Assembly: GCF_027530345.1 (NCBI RefSeq)
Contig: NZ_JAPZQK010000008.1
Span: forward strand, 62,001 to 126,000
DNA from: Silanimonas sp.
Lineage (GTDB): Bacteria > Pseudomonadota > Gammaproteobacteria > Xanthomonadales > Xanthomonadaceae
DNA: 64,000 nt
Reading direction: 5' to 3'
Position 1 is the first letter of the stretch, and every line of letters starts with the position of its first letter. The notes under the pieces are model-generated. The model was not told the DNA's origin. It was given only the letters and a program-made list of their open reading frames with translations, and searched no databases. The translations under genes were made by a program, and so were the position numbers. This document shows positions 58,001 to 64,000 of the stretch, one piece after another.

Positions 58001-58123
58001 CCCCGCGTGGGGGTGGCAGCGCTGGGCGACCTGCGCGGCTTCCTGATGGCCTTTGCCGACGGCGAGACGGCCTGCGCCTTTACCGCAGCCGGATCGCCAG
58101 CACCCGCGCGTCCTGCAGGCTGA
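55082..58123 (+). CDS. Fused MFS-like transporter/spermidine-synthase-like protein
   Basis: 1013 residues from ATG 55082; ATG 55064 is six codons earlier. Residues 1-450 contain about 12 to 14 membrane helices with [20 protein letters not shown] and [20 protein letters not shown]. Residues about 520-720 have a spermidine-synthase-like fold: [16 protein letters not shown] (SAM loop), then [20 protein letters not shown]. In true spermidine synthases the last motif has Asp (ISDxTDP); here Glu and Asn replace it, so aminopropyl transfer is unlikely. The C-terminal 290 residues are helical. It diverges from pilA2 and its 3' end overlaps the convergent tfpZ by 44 bases. Function is unknown. Confidence 0.85.
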   Translation: MLDRRWFSPALLGLFVLSGFAGLIYQSIWSHYLGLTLGHAAYAQTLVLAMFMGGMALGAWLVSRYAHRLKRLILGYAVIEGVIGVMGLVFHPLFLAYTGVSQESALPFFGGLGMAWLWQWGSAAALIAPQTILLGATFPLMSAGLMRARLGEDGEVLGGLYFTNSIGAALGVLAATFVLLPSIGMPGAMALAGGLNLLVAVLAWALARGLREETLPPLPAPAAATEAGGHATPELAHLYRVLLGATFLSSAASFVYEIGWVRLLNQALGTTLHSFELMLATFIAGLAFGGLWVRKRAKAVKDVVQYAGFVQVLMGVAALVSVPLLSSSFEWVGWTMRALARTEEGYTLYTLATAGIAMLIMFPAAFFAGMTLPLFTSALLRKGSGEAAIGRVYAANTLGAIVGVMLAVHVLIPIIGIRLTVTTAALVDALIGLYLLRAVSPGVWMPRVAVAGVATLAFFAASVQFGQLDPREQMAGVFRTGNVSVPESAEVTFLRDGSTATIGVMVDGSTKMISTNGKPDASLTPADQAPTMDEITMLMAAALPLATHPAPERVAIIGWGSGLTTHTMLGSSVPKVVDNIEIEHAMWEGAKFFAERVDRAYLDPRSEVHFDDARTFFAAGGRRYDVIISEPSNPWVSGVASLFTKEFYRFLHGHLEDDGQLVQWIQSYEIDDPMVATMVSALLEVFPQSELYVTNTADLLILARKTPGAGYLPEPWATEPLASELRRVGLGSPADLAIRRIGGPSVLRTLVRLYDAPPHSDFYPTVSLRGPETRFRNASSMILQRLVWSGLPVLDALECRRPPAEAAGVLPTDMSVAVRDLWRADAIAEAMAGRGTGTFAQEEGVMPPMFAYLRTAPQGPGDARETSRMLAAIAEHSVGILSAERIGPLWAEAVWIEPGRAALPGVAAQRAVLAAAAARDWPALGREAEALLGGEDFAGLHPGAREQVLVLAMVAALAEGRSEAVAELEAEYGPRVGVAALGDLRGFLMAFADGETACAFTAAGSPAPARPAG

Positions 58124-58778
58124 ACCACACTTCAAGCTCCTGATCGCGGGTGATCAGGGGCAGGCGGCGCACGTCGCTGGGCACGCCGGCGGGAAAGTCG
58201 GCCGAGCGCAGCTCGGCGGCCGTCACCGGTTCGGCAGTAGCGTGCACCGCGGCCAACGCCGGATCGCTCAATGGGCGGTGGTGCTGCGGCCGGTACTCGA
58301 TGTCCGGCTTGCCGTCGACGACCTCGAAAAGCAAGGACTGTCGCGCTTCGGCGTCTTGAGGCGCCACAGCGAGCATTGGCTCTGCGCCCCAGGCCGGGGC
58401 CTTGTGTGCTTGGTCGGCGGGGTAAAGCTCGTTCGCGGCCACCAAGGTGGCCCGGTAGGGACTCAGCACGAGGTAGGCCGGCCGGCTGACCCAGGTGGTG
58501 TGCAGGCCGTAAGCGAGGGCAGAGGCCTGCAGCAGGGCGATCACCGTGAGGTCGAAGGCCAGCCCCGGCTTGCCCTTCTTGTAGATGAGCAAGGTGATCA
58601 GCGGGCCGGCGACGAGGTCCACCGCCGCCACGATCAGCACCAGCCGCATGCCGCCCGCACCCTGCAGCAGCGGGGGCGGGTACCACACGCTGATGACCAG
58701 GGCGAGGAATGCGCCCACGACGAGGGCGCTGAGGGCGAGGTGCACGGCCGCGGCCCGCGCGGCGCCTTCACGGATCAT
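58080..58778 (-). CDS. tfpZ: TfpX/TfpZ family type IV pilin accessory protein
   Basis: 232 residues. The N-terminus has two helices around VISVWYPPPLLQGAGGMRLVLIV, then VDLVAGPLITLLIYKKGKPGL and FDLTVIALLQASALAYGLHT. The motif SRPAYLVLSPYRATLVAANEL is typical of the TfpX/TfpZ accessory proteins that sit next to pilin genes and are needed for full piliation in Pseudomonas groups III and V. Here it starts eight bases after the pilR stop, so it belongs to the pilSR operon instead of a pilin operon. Its stop lies inside the convergent MFS/spermidine-synthase-like gene. Confidence 0.85.
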   Translation of the reverse strand: MIREGAARAAAVHLALSALVVGAFLALVISVWYPPPLLQGAGGMRLVLIVAAVDLVAGPLITLLIYKKGKPGLAFDLTVIALLQASALAYGLHTTWVSRPAYLVLSPYRATLVAANELYPADQAHKAPAWGAEPMLAVAPQDAEARQSLLFEVVDGKPDIEYRPQHHRPLSDPALAAVHATAEPVTAAELRSADFPAGVPSDVRRLPLITRDQELEVWFSLQDARVLAIRLR

Positions 58779-58786
58779 GCGGACTC

Positions 58787-60208
58787 CTATTCGATCCCGT
58801 ACTTCTTCAGCTTGTAGCGCAGCGCCCGGAAGGTGATGCCCAGGGCTTCGGCAGTCTTGGTGCGGTGCCAGCGGTGCGCGTCCAGCGCGGCGATCAGCGC
58901 TTCGCGCTCGATCTGGGCCAGCGTCTCCGGCAGGGCGCCGTCTGCCCGGGCGCGGGCCAGGGCTTCGACGGTGGCCGGCAAGGGCGCATCGGGGGGCTCG
59001 GGGGTGTCGGTGTCTGGCGGCAAGGTACGGCCCGTCGGCACGACGACGGCGTCGCCGTGAGCGCCCGTCGCTGGCAGGCCGAGGTCGGTGGCGCGGAGGC
59101 TCGGGCCGTCAGCGAGCGCCACGGCGCGTTCCAGCACGTTTTCGAGTTCGCGGACGTTGCCGGGAAAGGGGTAGGCGGCCAGGGCGGCGCGGGCGTCGTC
59201 GGCAAGGTCGAGCGCAAGGCCCTGCTCGCGGGCGATGCGGGCCAGCACGGCCTCGGCGATGGCCGGGATGTCCTCGCGGCGCTCCCGCAGCGGCGGCACG
59301 GGCAGGGCGATCACGTTGATGCGGTAGAACAGGTCGTGGCGGAAGCGGCCGTCGTCGACCAGTTTCGCCAGGTCCTTGTGGGTGGCCGAGAGGATGCGCA
59401 CGTCGACCGGCACCTCGCTCGGCGCGCCGACCGGGCGCACGGCCTTCTCCTGGATGACGCGCAGCAGCTTCACCTGCATGTGCAGGGGCAGCTCGGCGAT
59501 CTCGTCGAGGAACAAGGTGCCGCCCTGCGCGGCCTGGAACAGGCCGTCCTTGTCGGCGTGGGCCCCGGTGAAGCTGCCCTTGCGGTGGCCGAACAGCTCG
59601 CTTTCCATCAACTCCGCGGGGATGGCGCCGCAGTTCACCGGCACGAAGGGGCCGTCCTTGCGCGGGCTCTGGGCGTGAACCAGGCGCGCCACCAGCTCCT
59701 TGCCGGTTCCGGACTCGCCGCAGATGAAGACCGGGGCCTGGCTGCGCGCCACCTTGACGGCGGTCTCGCGCAGCTGGCGCATGGCCGGGGAATCGCCGAT
59801 CAGCCGCGGCGTGTGGGCCTGCGCGGCGGCACGGCGCTGCACGCCGAGGTTCAGCGCGTGGGTGACGAGCTGGCGCAGCACGGCCAGGTCGACCGGCTTG
59901 GTGACGAAATCGAAGGCGCCGGCCTTCAGCGCGGCGACGGCGGCTTCGACATTGCCGTAGGCCGTCATCATCGCCACCGGTGTGTTCGGGTGACGCGCGG
60001 CGATGTGTTCGACCAACTGCGTGCCGTTGCCGTCGGGCAGGCGCATGTCGGTGAGGCAGAAGTCGAAATCGTGCGTCTGCAGCTGGGCGCGCGCTTGGGC
60101 GAGATCACCGGCGGTTTCCACCCGCAGGCCCATGCGCCCGAGGGTGAGCGCCACCAGCTCGCGGATGTCGCGTTCGTCGTCGACGATGAGGGCGCTGCGC
60201 GAAATCAT
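58787..60208 (-). CDS. pilR: Sigma54-dependent response regulator PilR
   Basis: 473 residues. Receiver: ALIVDDERDIRELVAL with phospho-acceptor Asp in CLTDMRLPDG and Lys in FVTKPVD. AAA+ domain: GESGTGKELVARLVH (Walker A), GHRKGSFTGAHADKDG (sigma54-contact loop GSFTGA), GGTLFLDEIAELPL (Walker B) and FPGNVRELENVLERAV. A Fis-type helix-turn-helix ends the protein (KTAEALGITFRALRYKLKKYG). It would activate pilA1 through the sigma54 site at 54412-54427. Coupled to pilS by ATGA. Confidence 0.96.
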   Translation of the reverse strand: MISRSALIVDDERDIRELVALTLGRMGLRVETAGDLAQARAQLQTHDFDFCLTDMRLPDGNGTQLVEHIAARHPNTPVAMMTAYGNVEAAVAALKAGAFDFVTKPVDLAVLRQLVTHALNLGVQRRAAAQAHTPRLIGDSPAMRQLRETAVKVARSQAPVFICGESGTGKELVARLVHAQSPRKDGPFVPVNCGAIPAELMESELFGHRKGSFTGAHADKDGLFQAAQGGTLFLDEIAELPLHMQVKLLRVIQEKAVRPVGAPSEVPVDVRILSATHKDLAKLVDDGRFRHDLFYRINVIALPVPPLRERREDIPAIAEAVLARIAREQGLALDLADDARAALAAYPFPGNVRELENVLERAVALADGPSLRATDLGLPATGAHGDAVVVPTGRTLPPDTDTPEPPDAPLPATVEALARARADGALPETLAQIEREALIAALDAHRWHRTKTAEALGITFRALRYKLKKYGIE

Positions 60209-61839
60209 GGGGTCCCGGGGCGTCCTGGCCGTTCGCTAGCGTAACGGCCCGGCAGCCGGATGCGGAAACAGGCGCCGCCGCCGGGCACGGCCACGAAGCG
60301 CAGGCTGCCCTGGTTGGCTTCACAGAGCTGGCGGGCGATGTAGAGGCCGAGGCCGGTGCCGTGCTCGCTGGTCGTATAGAAGGGCTCGAACAGCCGGGCG
60401 GCGACGGCCGGTGGGATGCCGGGGCCATGGTCGACCACGTCGAGATCGACAGCGCCAGCTTCGGCCGAATCGCCTGTGGCGGGCTGGGCGCGCAGCAGCA
60501 CGCGGGCCGGTTGGCCGGGCAGGCGGCCGTAGGCGCGGGCGTTGTCGACCAGCACGGTGAGCACCTGCAGCAGGTGGCGCGGGTCGACCATCGCGCTCAA
60601 GGGCCCGCCGCTGCGCTCGTCGAGCTGGTCGGCGCCCAGCGGGTGCATGGTGCGGTACTCGCCAACGAAGCGCTGCAGGAGACGGGGCAGGTCCACCACT
60701 TCGGCCTGCGCGCTCTCGCGGCGGGCGAGCCCGAGCACGCTGTCGACGATGCCATCCATGCGCTGGCACTGGCCCTGGATGATCTCCAGCAGTTGGCGGT
60801 CGGCCTCGGGCATGCCGGGGGATTCGTCCAGCAGTTGCGCGGCGTGGAGGATGGCCGAGAGCGGGTTGCGGATCTCGTGGGCGATGCTGGCGCCGAGCCG
60901 GCCCAGCGTGGCGAGAGTGAGCTCCTCGGCGCGGCCGCTGTAATGGCGCGCATCGTCGAGGAAGCAGAGGTACAGCTCATCGCGGACGCCGGTGGCGGCG
61001 AAGCGCGGCAGCAGTTCGGGGCCGTCTTCGCCCACCCGCAGGCTGCGCGGCTGCACTTCGCCGGTGCTGCGCCAGCGCCGCAGCAGGGCATCGAGCGGCG
61101 GGTGCAGGTCGGCGAGGCGCTGCGCTTCACCCTTCGCCCCGAGCAGGGCCCAGGCGGCCTCGTTGAACAGCCGGATGCGGTGCTGGCCGTCCACCACCAG
61201 CACGCCGGTGCGCATACGGCGGATGACCAGTTCATTCAATTGCGCCAGTTGGGCCACTTCGCTGCCGCGCTCGTCGGCCAGCGCCTCGGTGCGGGCGAGC
61301 TCGCGGCGCAGGAACTGCGAGAAGGCCGCGCCGGCGAGGTAGCAGACGGCGAACATCGCCGGTTCCACCAGCGGGCGGTCGTCGCGGGCGGCCAAAGTGC
61401 TGATGGCGAATTCGCCGAACACGGCGCCCGCGGCCAGCAGGGCCAGCGCCATCGACAGCCGGAAACCGACGATCAGGCTGCCGATGGTGATGTTGAACAG
61501 CAGCAGCAGGCCGATCGCGGCGTCGAGGCCCTGCTGGGCGGAAAGCGCGGTCGCGGCAATGATGATGTCGAGGGCCAGGCCCCAGCCGCCCTGGATGGGC
61601 AGGGTCGCGCCCTCGCGGCGGCTGGCCCAGAGCAGGCCCAGCGAGAGCAGCAGGTACAGCGTGCCGGCCCCGCGCAGCAGAGGGCCGTCGACGGCGCTCA
61701 GCAGCCCGAGGTGCTCGGGGGTCCAGGCCAGCGTGGCCAGCAGCACCGCCTCCAGCACGCGGTAAAGGGCGAAGCCGAACAGCTCGCGCTGCTGCACGCC
61801 GCCTTGGGGCAGTTGGCTGGTCGAGCGGACGAAGGGCAT
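60205..61839 (-). CDS. pilS: Sensor histidine kinase PilS
   Basis: 544 residues from ATG 61839; 35 further in-frame codons upstream lie beyond the likely promoter. Six N-terminal membrane helices, a PAS domain (about 190-290, LNELVIRRMRTGVLVVDGQH), HisKA with GASIAHEIRNPLSAI, and HATPase with LTVLVDNARAYG, DHGPGIP and GTGLGLYIARQLCEANQG. In Pseudomonas PilS senses pilin in the inner membrane and controls PilR. It lies 169 bases from the divergent sucC. Confidence 0.95.
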   Translation of the reverse strand: MPFVRSTSQLPQGGVQQRELFGFALYRVLEAVLLATLAWTPEHLGLLSAVDGPLLRGAGTLYLLLSLGLLWASRREGATLPIQGGWGLALDIIIAATALSAQQGLDAAIGLLLLFNITIGSLIVGFRLSMALALLAAGAVFGEFAISTLAARDDRPLVEPAMFAVCYLAGAAFSQFLRRELARTEALADERGSEVAQLAQLNELVIRRMRTGVLVVDGQHRIRLFNEAAWALLGAKGEAQRLADLHPPLDALLRRWRSTGEVQPRSLRVGEDGPELLPRFAATGVRDELYLCFLDDARHYSGRAEELTLATLGRLGASIAHEIRNPLSAILHAAQLLDESPGMPEADRQLLEIIQGQCQRMDGIVDSVLGLARRESAQAEVVDLPRLLQRFVGEYRTMHPLGADQLDERSGGPLSAMVDPRHLLQVLTVLVDNARAYGRLPGQPARVLLRAQPATGDSAEAGAVDLDVVDHGPGIPPAVAARLFEPFYTTSEHGTGLGLYIARQLCEANQGSLRFVAVPGGGACFRIRLPGRYASERPGRPGTP

Positions 61840-61845
61840 GGGCGC

Positions 61846-61851
61846 ACTGTA
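61846..61851 (-). promoter_or_regulatory. -10 box very close to the pilS start
   Basis: TACAGT on the minus strand ends six bases before ATG 61839, so the transcript would begin at or next to the start codon. No Shine-Dalgarno sequence is seen. Confidence 0.4.
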
Positions 61852-61923
61852 GCGGCCCGGCGCGGCCGGCGGGCCGGTGCGGGCGCCGCGTTTTGCCTTC
61901 CCCGCCCCGAGCGACGACAATAC

Positions 61924-61942
61924 GCGCCCCGTCGGCGGGCGC
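61924..61942 (+). other. Hairpin in the sucC leader
   Basis: GCGCCC, seven-base loop, GGGCGC, 66 bases before sucC. Together with the pilS promoter it fills part of the divergent region. Confidence 0.35.
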
Positions 61943-62008
61943 ATCCCGAATCGCCACCCCGATGGCCCTCATCCCCGCGGCACCGTGCCGCCCTGACCCA
62001 GGTGTCCC

Positions 62009-63169
62009 ATGAATTTCCACGAGTACCAGGCCAAAGAGCTGTTCGCCGAGGTCGGCATTCCCGTTCCCGCCGGCCAGATCGCCCGCACCGCCGATGAAGC
62101 CGTCGAGGCCGCCAAGGCGCTCGGAGGCGACTTCTGGGTGGTCAAGGCGCAGATCCATGCGGGCGGCCGCGGCAAGGCCGGCGGCGTGAAGCTCTGCAAG
62201 AGCCTTGACGCCGTCAAGGAAGCCGCTGCCGGCATGCTCGGCCGCAAGATGGAGACCTACCAGTCGGGTGGCCGCGCGCTGCCGATCGACGTGGTGCTGG
62301 TGACCGAGGCCTCGGACATCGCCAAGGAGCTCTACATCTCGGCGCTGGTCGACCGTTCGACCAAGTCGATCACCTTCATCTGCTCGGCCGAAGGCGGCGT
62401 GGAGATCGAGAAGGTCGCGGCCGAGACGCCGGAGCTGATCCACACGGTGCATGTGAACTTCGTCGAAGGCCTGCAGCCCTACCAGTGCCGCCAGGTTGGC
62501 TTCGCGATGGGCCTGAACGCCAAGCAGTGCGGCCAGCTCACCAAGATCATGATGGGCCTGTTCACCCTCTTCAACAAGTACGACCTGTCGCTGATCGAGC
62601 TGAACCCGCTCGCGATCAACAACCACGGCGACCTGATGGCGCTCGACGGCAAGGTGAACTCGGACGACAACGCCGAATTCCGCCAGCCGAAGACCACGGC
62701 CATGCGCGACATCGCGCAGGAAGACGAAGCCGAAGTGCTGGCCGTCAAGTACAACCTCAACTACGTGACGATGGACGGCAACATCGGCTGCCTCGTCAAC
62801 GGCGCCGGTCTGGCGATGGCCACGATGGACGTCATCCAGTTGAACGGCGGCGAGCCGGCCAACTTCCTCGACGTCGGCGGCGGCGCCACCAAGGAGCGCG
62901 TGACCGAGGCCTTCAAGCTCATCCTGAGCTCGGACAAGGTCAAGGCGATCTTCGTCAACATCTTCGGCGGCATCGTCCGCTGCGACATGATCGCGGAAGG
63001 CATCATCGCCGCGGTCAAGGAAGTGGACGTCAAGGTGCCGGTGATCGTGCGTCTCGAAGGCACCAACGTCGAGAAGGGCAAGGAACTGCTGAAGAACTCG
63101 GGCCTCGCGATCCAGCCGGCCGACGACATCAACGACGGCGCGAAGAAAGCCGTCGCCGCCGCTGCCTGA
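62009..63169 (+). CDS. sucC: Succinyl-CoA synthetase beta subunit
   Basis: 386 residues. [20 protein letters not shown] is the conserved start, [17 protein letters not shown] the ATP-grasp nucleotide loop, ELNPLAIN the Mg site, and [19 protein letters not shown] and [11 protein letters not shown] the CoA/succinate region. With SucD it makes ATP from succinyl-CoA in the citric acid cycle. In xanthomonads sucCD lies next to pilSR, as here. Confidence 0.98.
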   Translation: MNFHEYQAKELFAEVGIPVPAGQIARTADEAVEAAKALGGDFWVVKAQIHAGGRGKAGGVKLCKSLDAVKEAAAGMLGRKMETYQSGGRALPIDVVLVTEASDIAKELYISALVDRSTKSITFICSAEGGVEIEKVAAETPELIHTVHVNFVEGLQPYQCRQVGFAMGLNAKQCGQLTKIMMGLFTLFNKYDLSLIELNPLAINNHGDLMALDGKVNSDDNAEFRQPKTTAMRDIAQEDEAEVLAVKYNLNYVTMDGNIGCLVNGAGLAMATMDVIQLNGGEPANFLDVGGGATKERVTEAFKLILSSDKVKAIFVNIFGGIVRCDMIAEGIIAAVKEVDVKVPVIVRLEGTNVEKGKELLKNSGLAIQPADDINDGAKKAVAAAA

Positions 63170-63191
63170 TCACGACACCAAGGAATCGAAC

Positions 63192-64000
<809 letters not shown>

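Overview
This 64 kb window is chromosomal DNA of a high-GC gammaproteobacterium. The gene order points to the Xanthomonadales (Lysobacterales): rib genes-nusB-thiL-pgpA, lpoA-rsmI-rnpB, a complete dcw cluster from mraZ to ftsZ and lpxC, then the DciA-like/M23/secA block, coaE-pilD-pilC-pilB, and pilS-pilR next to sucCD. The genus cannot be fixed from sequence reading alone. Genes are packed tightly, and most operon junctions are ATGA or GTGA stop/start overlaps.

Layout. 1-348: 3' end of riboflavin synthase. 565-6636: an accessory block (cytochrome c', cytochrome b561, TonB-dependent receptor, two-component pair, secreted protein) that separates ribE from ribBA. 6942-11986: ribBA, ribH, nusB, thiL and pgpA, with a DUF389 membrane protein on the other strand. 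11983-15049: yraN and lpoA on minus, diverging from rsmI. 15122-15495: RNase P RNA, followed after 12 bases by a 2OG-Fe(II) oxygenase gene and then an S9 peptidase gene. 18477-34112: the dcw cluster, mraZ rsmH ftsL ftsI murE murF mraY ftsW murG murC ddl ftsQ ftsA ftsZ. Its control region carries a DnaA box, a 25-bp palindrome, a sigma70 promoter and five 10-bp MraZ-type repeats. 34323-40671: lpxC, DciA-like, M23 peptidase, secA and a Nudix/ThiE-like fusion. 40710-45216: coaE, pilD, pilC, pilB on minus.

45338-61839 is the most unusual part. It combines type IV pilus genes with what looks like a pilin glycan pathway. There is a polyprenyl-phosphate-type GT2 and a low-GC cassette (about 46.13-50.22 kb) with two methyltransferases, a flippase-like membrane protein and a GT4 glycosyltransferase. 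Next come two tandem GT-C/TPR membrane proteins resembling TMTC O-mannosyltransferases. Then follow two tandem major pilin genes, one with an exact sigma54 promoter, and a transporter/spermidine-synthase-like fusion. The segment ends with a TfpX/TfpZ-type pilin accessory protein and PilR/PilS. The edges of the low-GC cassette fall inside the 3' ends of two convergent genes, which suggests replacement by homologous recombination. 62009-64000: sucC and the start of sucD.

How the parts fit together. PilS/PilR with sigma54 would drive pilA1. PilB, PilC and PilD assemble and process the pilins. TfpZ and the GT-C pair, with the sugar cassette, would modify them. The glycosylation role is an inference from domains and neighbourhood, not something shown by sequence alone.
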